From the NCBI GenBank assembly GCA_027596075.1, contig JADGJC010000133.1:1-64000 (forward strand): DNA of 64,000 bases, written 5' to 3'. The stretch comes from Rhizophlyctis rosea. Lineage: Eukaryota > Chytridiomycota > Chytridiomycetes > Rhizophlyctidales > Rhizophlyctidaceae. Position 1 is the stretch's first letter. Every line of letters begins with the position of its first letter. Below the pieces are notes generated by a model. It saw only the letters and a program-made list of their open reading frames with translations, ran no database searches and was not told where the DNA came from. A program made the position numbers and the translations under genes. Shown one piece after another: positions 22,401 through 32,645 of the stretch.

Positions 22401-24829
22401 GTATTGGCCGCCGCCGGTGTCACGACTTCCGGTTCGACCGTTTCTCCAATAGTCCCTTCCCCATCCCCTTCCTTCACCTCCTCGGGCGCAGCCTCGCTCT
22501 CGCCCGCCGCCACTCTCCTAATCTGCTCCTCCAACTTCCTCACCTCCTCCCTCTGCCTCCGAGCCTCCTCCTCCTCCTCCTCAGCCTTCCGTTTGGCATA
22601 CTCGACCTCTTTCCTTTTCCGCTCCGCCTCCGCCTCTTTCTCTCGCCGTTCCTGCTCTTGCATTCCAAGATAGACCTTCATCCAATCGCTTCCGGCTTCG
22701 CTCTTTAAAGCCTCAATTTTGCGTCGATACCCATCGCCGGCTGATGAAACAGGGGAGGTTCCCAGCACAGACACGGAGTCAATTGCGGAGCGCGGCCTTT
22801 CCTCGTCCCCATCCCTTATCCGCACACCGCCTGTCTTATCTTTCTTGACCTTCTTACCTTCACCAACCCTAACCCCTTTCCTCCCAACCCGACTTACCAG
22901 CACATCCCCTTCATCCGCACCTCCGCCAATTACGCCCATAGCATTCTCAATCTGGGTGAATCTTCTCACCCTCGGGGGACTCCCAACCCCGCCTCCCGTT
23001 TCCGTGACTGATTGCCTGGGCGTCACATCTACCGATGCCACACCCTCGCCCTGTCCAGCCCGCGCAGATACCAAGCTTGTCTCACTGACTGTCCTAGACG
23101 GGTCACCCTCCGCTGCTGGTTGTTCAACATTCCCTCCACTTTTCACCGACTCCACACTCCCTCCCACTTTCTCCCCCGCCAAAGCCGCCGACGAGCCCTT
23201 GACCGACGATCCCTCCTTCACATCCTCCTCATTCTCCTCTTCCAAAGTTGGGTTAGCCTCACTTCTGGCCTTCTTGCTTCTCTTCACCTTCTTCCCCTTC
23301 TTTCCCCTCTTCCCATCACTCTTCACGCTCCTTCCCGTTACGCTCACACTCATCAAACTCTGCCGATCCGTCTCATCCGCCGCGCTCGAACCCTCATTCC
23401 CAACATTTGACCCGGGACGATGCGTAAGCGGCATAGAGGGCTTCTTCGGCGCGCTCGCAACCGTCAAATTCGACCGGATGGCCTTTTGCTCTGCAGGGTT
23501 CGGCGGCGCGTCGTCGAGTGAGAGGTTAAATGCCCGTTCTTTGAAATACATAAATACGTTGATGCGATAGTGTTCTAGGCGTGTGAGAGGGTTGCCCTTA
23601 ACGCGGATGTCGCTGATGTCCACCAAGGCTGCTAAACGGCCGACTTCAAAGACGTCCCATAATTTGTTATCCCTTACATCCAAAATTCTCAGCGCAGCCA
23701 GCGTTTCCACACCCATCAAGTTTTCTAGTTGGTTTCCCTTCAGTGATAGAATTGTGACGTTCCGGATGCGGTCCTCCGCGCCGGCTAGTGAGGTGATTCT
23801 GTTATTGCTCAGATTTAGGGTCTGAAGCTGAGAGAGGGATGATAAGGAGTCGGGTACTGATGTAAATATATTGTTAGAGAGGTCGAGGTGGATCAAAGAT
23901 GGGACGTGTGCGGTGAATGTTTCAGGAAATGATATGAGGGAGTTGCCGGAGAGGGATAGGTGAGTGATTGTTGGTAAAAGTACGGGGAGGTCGTCGTCTT
24001 CGTCGTTAGATTGCGCGATGCCGACAGCTTCTATGATCTCAATTACATCGACTATCGCGTTTTCACATACAATTGATATTAGGTTGTTTCGGATGTCGTG
24101 CCAATCAGAGACGACTCGAGGATGTACACTGCGAAGTTCCAAACTGACGAGGGATGGAGCGTAAGTGCAGAGCGATAAGGTGGGAGGCTCAGAGGAGGTT
24201 TGTTCGGCAATGCTGTTTTGGGCGACTGGGGCAAGTCGGAGGATGGGTAATCGCTCCAAAAAGCGAAAAAGCAGTAAGATCTCTTCGTCTAGAGGTCGGA
24301 CCAGCGAAGAATCGCTGTTCCTTCCACCCCATAGAAAAGATAGCCCATATCCAGTTGTTGATGCTTGGCCTGTGGAAGAAAATGGGTCGTCGGACGTGAC
24401 ATTGCCTCTTTCCTCGCGTCGTTGGATATATGATTGAACTGACTCTGAGGAAGTGAATAGCTGCTGTAGATACGCTAACTGCTGGGGGTCCAGCGTAAAA
24501 GGGCTCAATGAAGATGGTATCGCAGTCGTAGACGAAGTCGAGGAAACTTCTGCTTTGGAACTGCCTAATCCGAAGAAGGAGGATATTGAAGCGGTGGTCC
24601 CAGTATGGGAAGTTTCATTCTGAGCTGGGTCGGCGAGTGGTCGACCAGCACGCGTTGTCAACTCATCCAACTGTTCCGCTGCGGCCTTTGACGCCGACAG
24701 TATCGCTGCGTGGTGTGTTCTGACATGTTCGGCCAAGCCTCTCACAACTTGCTCGCCTGGCACCGCCTGCATAAGTGGTCGATCTCCTATTGTTACCCTG
24801 CCGGTTATTTCCGGTGATAATAGGACCAT
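19493..24829 (-). CDS. Large LRR protein, STK11IP/nischarin-like
   Basis: A single uninterrupted frame of 1778 aa. A helical N-terminus (residues 1-50) and a low-complexity segment are followed by a leucine-rich repeat array at about residues 270-425 (LSLSGNSLISFPETF, LDLSNNIFTSVPDSL, LNLSNNRITSLAGAE, LSLKGNQLENL, LDVRDNKLWDVF). It closes with VKGNPLTRLEHYRINVFMYF, the cap typical of STK11IP and nischarin. After that comes a Lys/Ser-rich region, an Arg/Glu-rich coiled coil at about 720-770, long disordered Ser/Pro regions and a C-terminal half with folded segments (VMCWCAGSYVPQL; a tail with LDSSNEFLEFVRETRG). STK11IP-type proteins work at endolysosomal membranes; transferring that role here is inference. 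The C-terminal half is very Gly/Val-rich, giving a strong strand skew at about 20.4-21.6 kb. Complete absence of introns in 5.3 kb is unusual for this locus. Confidence 0.75.
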   Translation of the reverse strand: MVLLSPEITGRVTIGDRPLMQAVPGEQVVRGLAEHVRTHHAAILSASKAAAEQLDELTTRAGRPLADPAQNETSHTGTTASISSFFGLGSSKAEVSSTSSTTAIPSSLSPFTLDPQQLAYLQQLFTSSESVQSYIQRREERGNVTSDDPFSSTGQASTTGYGLSFLWGGRNSDSSLVRPLDEEILLLFRFLERLPILRLAPVAQNSIAEQTSSEPPTLSLCTYAPSLVSLELRSVHPRVVSDWHDIRNNLISIVCENAIVDVIEIIEAVGIAQSNDEDDDLPVLLPTITHLSLSGNSLISFPETFTAHVPSLIHLDLSNNIFTSVPDSLSSLSQLQTLNLSNNRITSLAGAEDRIRNVTILSLKGNQLENLMGVETLAALRILDVRDNKLWDVFEVGRLAALVDISDIRVKGNPLTRLEHYRINVFMYFKERAFNLSLDDAPPNPAEQKAIRSNLTVASAPKKPSMPLTHRPGSNVGNEGSSAADETDRQSLMSVSVTGRSVKSDGKRGKKGKKVKRSKKARSEANPTLEEENEEDVKEGSSVKGSSAALAGEKVGGSVESVKSGGNVEQPAAEGDPSRTVSETSLVSARAGQGEGVASVDVTPRQSVTETGGGVGSPPRVRRFTQIENAMGVIGGGADEGDVLVSRVGRKGVRVGEGKKVKKDKTGGVRIRDGDEERPRSAIDSVSVLGTSPVSSAGDGYRRKIEALKSEAGSDWMKVYLGMQEQERREKEAEAERKRKEVEYAKRKAEEEEEEARRQREEVRKLEEQIRRVAAGESEAAPEEVKEGDGEGTIGETVEPEVVTPAAANTPASPALSTTSAPTTSGRLPAPPNVGHITHIGPYRRIYDYGFRASSSDAGSRTGIKSTQSSSVGDLRKPGSGLGGRSGTSPQLPRVGSSDTKPKDATARPSPLQRRTSSGPDVSGGTSKEFTGISPPARTIVRPLPPLVFAPGSPPSHNLSSTVPTQGTPPLILSRPVNSATSYTRSRTNSEAGEGSSNASKSYTVSYSTYSASGYRSRGKGAAYLRYRDMNGDNLSSEAGSSRPGGGSGRTMPVPRAPTIPFREMTNNLLLFLKTRILKDEERVMCWCAGSYVPQLPAFVGDISSSRGTFGEWFSRRAGKVGGGGMGDVGSVLRSVEPVERMVWMLLTDWGIYFFSYSGAAAGTSARGGSGRGRGDGQYLSVEGAYDGVRDMVRYDEDPGKVLRLVHKVRLEMLARVDVGFHRQYLGVHFLKEKVVGGGGVKGAAGGIHPGAVGGIGKVGGEEGKGGGSGGGLVGGEGGVAGEVVSLVVLIRDKTTTTKFIDSVTEVIYERGEADGGRFARFKGEGGKVRIINQDVEWCVRAIRDRVLVRQGPKARHHAGGTIGEGGGGGLGGWIGRLLGGKATGKEVVRGYGMGMDMLGEDEEDPAVGDDVVVSKVDFNFVRTYLLAGWIVPRASSSSLSSSSRAAVDTSNLTVRPVTVIATKTYIYLVVERLDVWPPVLFPPESLASPSVNACIDSVVPGMSERYGGKGLVSDVVGEFTGVVGVGRVGDVVKCERWKTWRFGCANGVGGLVQNGVVGRIRGGRGRSGGGGDLLGLGVGNAGGWSWWVRVTFSDGKKKGQGEDKAGGGGASAGGEGAKAEGEVSSNEIPTDQPQAEPDGPSSTSTPDAPSAEIPHAQPDIPITSPLSATAPPQDSPSSSQPADYWDLVFSTLDSSNEFLEFVRETRGVKPLEESLDVPPGVPPEEGEDVLSDGEGSHVGDEEDCDEEVEDGDENVSLDTRLLRKVRKDGVVFVIGDD

Positions 24830-26031
24830 AATGACTTTCTTGCCTCACCCATGCCCTTATCAGAAGACTTGAAAAGTCCGTGGTAATAGGTGTGTGTGAG
24901 AAAATTCAAAGTGCGCGCCACGCGCGCAACCTATCACGAGGCGATGAGTTTCTGCCACTACCAGGGTGTGAGAGAGTTAGAGTGGTAGTAGTTGTGGGAG
25001 CCTGCCGACGTTGCTGCTTCCGCCCTCACCTGGCTCTCAATATGATATGATGATATGGGCAGTAAGCGCCCCCTCCACGAAAAGGTGGTGCAGCTTCCTC
25101 CAATAATAACGATGTGTGGGAAGGATGCTTACGCGCTTGGGGGTGGAGAAAGACGGGGATTCCTTGTCATGGTTTGCGCCTTTCGCCCTTGCAGACTGCA
25201 GTGCGCGTGCCTTCCGTCAGATGGCTCGTGGCTTGCGTATTACCCAAAGTGGATATTCATTATTGCCTTATCGGGTACAGAAGGAAATCAGGGCCCACAT
25301 GTCACGTGTATCGAAGGGTCCATGACTTCGACATCACAGCATTCTACCCAAACATGTATTCGGTAGGTGGTAAAGAGTGAGAGATTGCAGCGCATATTCA
25401 GCCTAAATGTTCGTGAGCCCTGCTCGGCGCTGCTTGCAAAGGTACGGCACAGCAGGCGAGGTGTAGTGCACTTCCATGCATCCTATGATCAAACAACCAA
25501 CGAGTGACAGCTAAACTTTGGTAAGGCAACTTGATGTCAAATCTACCCAGCAGATTGGCAGTTTCAAGTCTGCTTGACACAAGTTCGTCAGTTCGTCCCT
25601 GCTGCCCCTCTCAAATCCCTGCTTGTGACATGTATCTGGCCAGCCTTGGAAGCGGGTGCTGAAAAATGTCCCCTGGTGGTGGCACTGTCGACTTTGCCGC
25701 TCTTGTGCCACTCTGTGTAATCATTAGAGTCGGGGGCAACAACCCCACAAAATATAAATAAACACTCTCTCTCTGTTGAAGTTCGCAAAATTCACAAAGA
25801 CCCCCGCGCCTCGCGTCTGAATGCATAGGTCAGTTGTCAGGCTGCGGGTCTTGCAGAGAACTGTTGCGTTCAGCATGAGTTATAGCTCGGTGTGTAAGAC
25901 TGGCATCACCGCTAATTGATTATCTTTTGGATAGGCCGCCCACATTGCATTTCAGTATTTCAAAGATTGCCACATATACCCACAATTCGATCAATCTCCT
26001 AAAATCACGCACTGTATATACGCCAGCGAGA
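24830..26031. other. Intergenic, no supported gene
   Basis: This lies between the starts of the LRR gene (minus) and the hemerythrin-like gene (plus). Short frames only. It contains a short CT-repeat near 25766 and a GC-rich patch near 24912. It should hold both promoters. Confidence 0.45.
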
Positions 26032-26553
26032 ATGCCGGACCCTTACGAACAATGGTCGAGCATGCTGAAGCATTTCCATGATTACCATCGAAATGAGCTG
26101 AACGGTTTGATTCAGGTCGGTGGGGGTTGTCTAATGAAGTTGTAGCATTCCACGCTTCTTACGATTTTATATCAGCAGTGCGAAAACGGCAAACCCAAAC
26201 AACTCTCTTCCCTCCTGCGCGAAACCCAACACTTTCTCCACGGCCTTCACATGCACCACACCATTGAGGATAACGTCGTCTTTCCCTTCCTTGCGCAGAA
26301 ATTCGACGTGTCTGGATTCGAGAAGGACCACAAGAAGCTTGATAAACTCATTCGGAAGTTGCAGACCGCGGCTTCCCAAGATGTTCGGGGCAGAGTGGTG
26401 GAGTTTGACAGACAGGCATTCTTGGCAATGTTGGTCGAGATGAAGGAACTGGTGTTCCCTCATATGCAGTTGGAAGAGGATATGACGGCCCCGGAGGCGA
26501 TGAGGGCGGCCTTTAGTGTCAAGGAGATGCAGAAACTTATGTCGAGAGCATGA
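26032..26553 (+). CDS. Hemerythrin-like HHE domain protein
   Basis: Exons 26032-26115 and 26176-26553 give 153 aa. The acceptor can shift by three bases (two CAGs in tandem), adding or removing one Gln. A four-helix HHE cation-binding domain fills the protein. Metal ligands visible are His in LKHFHDYHRNEL, the pair plus Glu in MHHTIEDNVVFP, His in FEKDHKKLDKL and His/Glu in FPHMQLEED, which is the expected pattern for a diiron site. Such proteins bind O2 or iron, or act in redox sensing. No targeting signal is obvious from the chosen Met. Upstream in-frame codons exist but add only non-conserved residues. Confidence 0.9.
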
Positions 26554-27506
26554 TGGAGGAGACAAGGACGCGGGATTGGATCAAGCAGATGGGTTATCGA
26601 AACCTCACGTTGTATTATACTTGTGTTGGCTCCTTTATATAATGAAGAATTCGCGTTTCCCGAGGTCCTAATATGATGGAAAGGCAAAGTATTGGAGTCC
26701 ACCCACAAGATGACGGAGTCTCCAGATACAGCACGGCTGCTTGAAGAGATTGCAATGCATTCCGCGGGAATAGACAGAAGACAAAGGTATCAGACCCTGT
26801 GGGAAAGTCAGTGTCAGTGCACAGTGGTGGCCTAAAGCAATACCGGGAGTCTACTGGTGGGGGGAAAGAGACCTGGCGACCTGGAGGCTGGAGACGATGA
26901 AGTCGATGAAGTGAATGAAGGGCGCGACCCAAAGATGCACATCGAACGCCACAAACCGCACATGCTGCGCCATCTTTGCGCCACATGTGCGAGTGAGAGT
27001 GGGTGGTTGGGGGCAGGGCCCCGACGAGACAGCACCATCAAATCATCCACACCGTCACCTTCAATACCCGTCCTCCACACTACACAATACCTATTTCAAT
27101 CATCAGAAGGTGATTATCATGTTTTGGGAGAAAGGGCGTACTAACTCGTTAACAGGGCACCATATTCGCCGAGGGATGGACGCATGGCGGAAGCGAGGAT
27201 GGTTTGGGATGGATGGATGGATGGGTGGGACGGTCGGGTCGGCAGGTTGGACGCTGGGTGGTGAAGAATCACGCATGCATGTGGCGATGGGATTGATAGT
27301 TCTGTCGACTTTGTATAGTTTGGTGGACAGGCCCGGTGGTAATACGTAGCTGTCGGAAACGAAGGTTTTGGGACAGTGCTGCATCGAACGGTTGTTTTTG
27401 AGAATGAAGCGCATTTGCCTATCGAATGCCTTAAAAGTGAGAATTGTTTGCCACTTGCTGGACTTCAAACTCACCATAGTTTCTCCATTCTTCTGCTAGG
27501 TGAAAA
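26554..27506. other. Intergenic upstream of uL2
   Basis: No supported gene. A short tandem tract of GGAT units lies near 27209-27230. The right end is the promoter and 5' UTR of the ribosomal protein gene. Confidence 0.45.
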
Positions 27507-28508
27507 ATGGGTCGTGTTATTCGTGCGCAACGTAAAGGTGCGGGTGGGATTTTCAAGTCCCACACCAAGCGCAGGAAGGGTGCCGCTAAGCTCCGCACCG
27601 CCGACTTCGCTGAGAGGTGTGTTTGCTCTTTTCAGAACATGATTTCGATTGGCGGGTTCATGGGGGAGGAGCGGGAGAGTGACTTTGATCAATCGTCATG
27701 GTGGAAGCCGTTTGGAGGACTCGAAGCTGATATGTGGGGTTTTGCTTTATAGGCACGGTTACATCCGTGGTCTCGTGAAGGAGATCGTTCACGACCCCGG
27801 ACGTGGTGCTCCTTTGGCCAAGGTCGTTTTCCGTGACCCTTACCGCTACAAGCAACGTGAGGAGACTTTCATCGCCACTGAGGGTCTTTTCACTGGCCAG
27901 TTCATCTACGCCGGAAAGAAGGGTATGCAGTTTTTTGCAATTATGTGCTTTTGTTCTGCAACAGCTTTCTCGACACATTTGGCATTTGATATTTACCGTC
28001 TTGGTTGAATGTTACAGCTGCTCTCACCATCGGCAACGTCCTCCCCCTCTCCTCCATGCCCGAAGGTACCATTATCTGCAACATCGAGTCCAAGGTCGGA
28101 GACCGTGGATCTCTTGCCCGTGTTGCCGGCAACTACGCCACCATCATCGGTCACAACCACGATGAGGGTAAGACCCGCGTCAAGCTCCCCTCTGGCGCAA
28201 AGAAGGTCTTGGACTCTGGCTGCCGTGCTGCCGTCGGTATCGTCGCCGGTGGTGGTATTATCGACAAGCCCTTGTTGAAGGCTGGTCGTGCCTTCCACAA
28301 GTTCCGCGTCAAGCGCAACAGCTGGCCCAAGACTCGTGGTGTTGCTATGAACCCGGTTGATCACCCTCACGGTGGTGGTAACCACCAGCACATTGGTCAC
28401 GCGTCCACCGTCTCTCGCCACGCTCCCCCCGGTCAAAAGGCAGGTCTCATTGCTGCCCGCAGGACTGGTCTTCTCCGTGGTACCAAGAAGCTCGGAGACA
28501 AGGCTTAA
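27507..28508 (+). CDS. RPL2: Cytosolic ribosomal protein uL2 (RPL8/Rpl2)
   Basis: The product is a large-subunit protein near the peptidyl transferase centre. Exons 27507-27616, 27753-27922 and 28018-28508 give 256 aa (family about 254-258). The start [19 protein letters not shown] is canonical. The C-terminal signature [20 protein letters not shown] includes the His that lies at the active centre in the family. The introns follow an AG|G and a G|C junction and are canonical. Codon use in the last exon is visibly biased to C/G-ending codons (GTC, AAG, CGT, ATC), as expected for a highly expressed gene. Confidence 0.98.
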
Positions 28509-29431
28509 GGGGTTTTCGGCTGTGGTGTGGTGGGATGGGGATGGGCGGCGGGGCGGCGGTAGCTGTAGTGTGGAGGGTTGGTACTTTGGTGTACTCGGCG
28601 GGTTTCGGTCACGGATGTCGAGACCCTGGAATAAATATCACGCTTCAAAGTCCGATTTTTTTGTCTGCAATATCTCTCTCTATGAGTTCAGTATTGCTGG
28701 ATGAGTCCAATGTTGGTGAATGTGCAGGGGGATCGGAATGGGGCAGGGTTGCATCATTGGAGACTGGGTTTCGAGGATGAGCTGGCACCGACAAGAATGT
28801 GGAGATCATAAGCACCAATGGCCCCCCTCAGGAAAAATGCTGCAATTCACACGTTCCGGTAATGACTCTCTCAATATTCGCTTTTCCAATACGTGCACAT
28901 GACTTTCAGAACTAGCTAAGGATGCTTGAAATTTGATGGCCACCATATTGGACTTATACGTCCATTGAAATTGTAAGGCTTTCACGATGGAACCACGCAT
29001 CATATCATCTTCGAATTTGCGCTTTCGCAACATCCTGGTGTTGGGATCCCCATCACAACGCTGAAGGAATGCTCTCTGACCGCATTTATGGGTATTGTAT
29101 CATGTCGTCCATAAAAGAAATTCGCTGAAGCTTGGAGTGCTTCAGAATGATGAATCAAACTCCGTGTGAATAGTGTACAAAAGGATCAGCAATGTTGAAA
29201 CGACTACATTTGATCAGTTCAAGTGTAACATCACCACGATTTCTTTTCCGCGATGGTATCAAATGACGAACCGCATATGATTTGACTGTATTCATAAACG
29301 TCCTGGGCGGAATTGCAAATTTTTAGGGAATGCATGTCGGATAATTTGGCTAGATGATACATCCTCTCTTTTGGTTTATTTACAAACAAGGCACACGATT
29401 GTGTCCCTTACAATCACCATCCTATATGGGC
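28509..29431. other. Convergent intergenic region
   Basis: This lies between the 3' ends of uL2 and the BAR-like/SH3 gene. No coding or RNA feature is supported. Confidence 0.45.
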
Positions 29432-31078
29432 TCACACTTCTTTAGCCTGCACAACCGGCACATTCCCCTCTACTAATCCACGCATAGCCTCCGCAATCAC
29501 TTGATACTCCTCTTTCGAGATATCACCAGCATTCATCAACTCCTCCGGTGACCGTTGCCCTGGACTTGGCGGTACAGGCTTGCCCATCTCATCCACTACA
29601 GCCACGACCGCATTAAAGGGGAAGAAGCCTGTCAAACCCGTACGATATGAAAACCCGCATGCCCAGCCATCTTCGAATGTTTCTCTGTGGGCTAGTATGT
29701 TAGCTGATTGGTCCCTGATGGCAAAATCGCACATTGATGCAAATCCGGACGGATATTACTCACGTAGCAGCAATAACATCCCCGACCCCAAGCGCAATCT
29801 CGTCCTCCCTCCCCGGCAAAAACGCAAAACAAACAACAAAAAGCCCCAACCCGGCCGCAATAGGTGTCTTCATATCCACCCTGATTTCCGGTATCTTCAC
29901 AATAGGCTTCTTGTTCAAACTTGCGTGTCGTCCCAATTCCCCCTCATTCAACCTGATCTGGAGCTTATTTGGCTTTGCTTTGACTTTCGGGGAGGGAGGT
30001 GGGGATGGGGAGGGTCTGAATGGTGGTTGTGGGGAAGTGGAGGGACTGGGTGGGGGGAGGATGATGGTGGGTGCGATGTTGGAGGGTGGTTGGATGGATG
30101 GGGCGGCACATGTGTAGGCGGTGCGGAAGTCAGACATGATTTGAGATGTTGTTGGTGCACCTTCGTATTTTGGTAGGGGATCGGAAGATTTGATGTGGGA
30201 GACCAGGGGGATTTGGGTGGTGAGGTGCTTTCCGTATGTTCCAATAACCGACAGCTGCATTGCATAATGTTAGTTTGACAGTATGACAACCAATCAGAAG
30301 TGTGCAGCCTCTCATACCTTATTTGCCGCCTCCAAAATACCATCAAATTGTGCATCCAATCCACTCCTCAAGGCAGCCCTTTTCAAACTTCTCAGTTCCG
30401 CTCCCTTCAACTCAATCTCTGCCTCGGATTGCGCCAACTCCGCACGCGCTGCACCGATTGCATTCATATCGCCATGTTTCTTATGCTGCAGAGCCTCTAA
30501 CCGCTTTTCGATAGCCTCCTGAAATTTGTGCAGCTTGTGGAAGGCATCTTCTGCCTGCTTGATGCTTTTCAGGTGAGAGCGGTACAGGCTGTAATGCTCT
30601 GTGCAAATATAATGAACGATGAGTCCAATTGCTTATATTGATGTAGAAGTCACTCCTACCTGCAAGAATAGACTGCACTTCAGCAAACTTCTCATACATC
30701 TCTTTCATTTTTGATGTAACATCTACCAAGTCTTCATCGCCTTCTTTGGTCCCCCATTTGTGCAGAAAATTTCCGGCTGCGTGCGATTTGTTAGTAAACA
30801 ATAGGCATTTGTTAGTAAACGAACACGACGATCGACCCGGTGGCTCACCTTCGAGCTTCTCCTTGGACAACTCTTGGAATGCAGAGACGACATCCCTTTC
30901 TTCCTGGATCAGTACGCTTAGATTGGGGTTATCCGAATATCGTGCCGAAGATATCACGGTTCTGGAAGAGTATGTTCGCGGTTTTAAATGTGTGAAATGC
31001 TGGATACCGTTTAATCAGTCGAAGATCTTACCTGCGGAGGTCTTGCGCCAAGTGTCTTAGAGAAAGTGTAGTGTCCAT
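29432..31078 (-). CDS. BAR-like coiled-coil and SH3 domain protein
   Basis: Six exons (minus): 31078-31032, 30961-30849, 30776-30660, 30598-30318, 30254-29764, 29684-29432; 433 aa, all phases consistent. Residues about 20-210 are a long helical region with the look of a BAR domain (ERDVVSAFQELSKEKLEG, VTSKMKEMYEKFAEVQSIL, then HLKSIKQAEDAFHKL and EAIEKRLEALQHK). A Pro/Ser-rich linker follows, with poly-Pro at about 255-285. Residues about 335-385 are an SH3 domain (LPGREDEIALGVGDVI, FEDGWACGFSY, GLTGFFPFNAVV). Proteins of this build bend membranes and recruit Pro-rich partners at endocytic or cortical sites. Which BAR subfamily it belongs to is unresolved. Intron 2 carries a 14-bp direct repeat (30786-30799 and 30807-30820). 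Confidence 0.85.
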
Positions 31079-31603
31079 TTCCAGTGTTTTGCTGTGTATG
31101 TAAGTAAACTTAGATGGTAGGATAATGTTTATGGAGAGTTTTGATGAAGACGCAATAGGAGATTTCGAAGGCAGAGTTGGAAAGTTGAAGTGTTGAGGAC
31201 GAAGGAGGTTGACACGTCCAGTTCTGGAAGGCCAGGTGGGAGGATGGGGTGAGGCGGTGCGCAGCGCGTCGATGTGGCAGCCACCGCCAAGGCTTTCGGA
31301 TCACCAGGGTCCTTTCAGTCCCGCTTACTCGGCTTACTTGGCTTCCCAGATTCCCCTATTCCCTTGCCTCCAAGTATATGTACATTTCAACGTTAATGCC
31401 CACTGAATGGTGTTCACTGTGTTTGGTCGCAGTAGCTCACGGAATGGCGTCTACCAACTATCTTTCAAATGATTGTATATCAATTAGGTTGAAAAATTTG
31501 AGGAATCTTCAACTTCTTTGGCCCAAATGATTCTGATGTCCATTGCCATACACCTGCAATGCAATGCCTATAAAACTCCTACAGCAAGCAACAGCCAACA
31601 CCA
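31079..31603. other. Upstream region of the BAR-like/SH3 gene
   Basis: This is 525 bp between two minus-strand genes. No coding feature is supported. Confidence 0.35.
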
Positions 31604-32499
31604 TCAATGCCCGTTCATGACCAACCCCATAAGTCCAACCACCCTCCTGGTCCGATTCTTCCTCCGGGCCCACATGATAAAGACACTATGGTTAGGCAAA
31701 TCGGGATTCCACGTTGCTAAACTGTCCCTCTCCAACCCAGCCTCAACAACTAACCCCACCGCAACCGCTTTGACCCTTTCCTCATATTTGTAACCACCAT
31801 GCATTTGATCACCGTGTCTTTCCAAAGGCCCGTCATCCTTAAAATGCTCGCACTGGGTGATGATCCGGCACCATTCGTGCACTGATGGTGGGAGATTGTC
31901 ATGGATTGTTTGCACGGTCTCCGCTGGGGTTTGATAGGTTGGGAGGTAAGTGTCGAGGGTTGCGAAATGAGTTGAGGGGAGGCATAAGGAAACGTTCGAA
32001 ATGGGAGGCCGATCTCCCGGTTTGCACCTCTCATCACGTAATACTTAGATTCATCACTCAATGAGAATGATGCCTCGTCACCTTCGTTTCGTTCTTTTGC
32101 TGTTGAAACAGCGGCGGACAAGCGTAGCGCTCCATCTTGGCGGAACCAGCACAGAAAGCATCGCTTGGGACGGGACGCCTCACGCTTGGGGTCATAATGG
32201 TCCTCATCCCAGGGATCTGCCCAAGCTGTATGAAAGCGACTTTTGTTTTCGCCCGGCTCATTGAAATCGAAATGAGCTTTCAAGAGGCGGCGCCATAAAA
32301 GCTTTATTAAGGATGGAAACGACAAGCGTCAGTAAAGAGAGGTGATGAGGAGGGGGTTATGTTGATCTTGTACCTGGTTGTCGGGACTTAGGACTGCTCG
32401 CCAGCTTCGACAGGTTTGACTGCAGGCGCGAAGAATGAACCAAGCTGGTCGTTCAAGGGCAAGGAATATGTCGGTTAGGATTTCAGGAGGGAGGAGCAT
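31604..32499 (-). CDS. F-box domain protein
   Basis: Exons (minus) 32499-32374, 32301-32028 and 31923-31604 give 239 aa. The N-terminus is an F-box (MLLPPEILTDIFLALE, then RACSQTCRSWRAVL). The C-terminal part has WTYADP-like aromatic segments, for example HTAWADPWDEDHYDP and VHEWCRIITQCEHF, and ends VFIMWARRKNRT. It resembles no substrate-binding repeat I know. The second intron uses a GTGCAA donor and joins VMR to AETVQTIHD in phase 1; reading through it would change frame. It presumably works as an SCF adaptor. It is one of three F-box genes in the window. Confidence 0.72.
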
Positions 32500-32645
32500 A
32501 TTCTGTGTGAACAACGCGTGATTGTTCGCAGGTTCCGTTTCAGCGAATTCAAGTGTCAGACTGTTTGTAGCACGATTGATGGGTTAAATCATGGAGATCA
32601 TGGATTATAGTGGGGGGTGTTGAAGCGAATGTGAATAGGAAGACT

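Noticed and set aside
20756..23570. Long plus-strand frames (up to 283 codons) antisense to the LRR gene
   Set aside because: They are shadows of the skewed, stop-poor composition of the LRR coding strand; Pro/Ser/Thr/His-rich with no domain.
30786..30820. 14-bp direct repeat ATTTGTTAGTAAAC in an intron of the BAR-like/SH3 gene
   Set aside because: Two copies 21 nt apart in a short intron; most likely a local slippage duplication with no functional signal.
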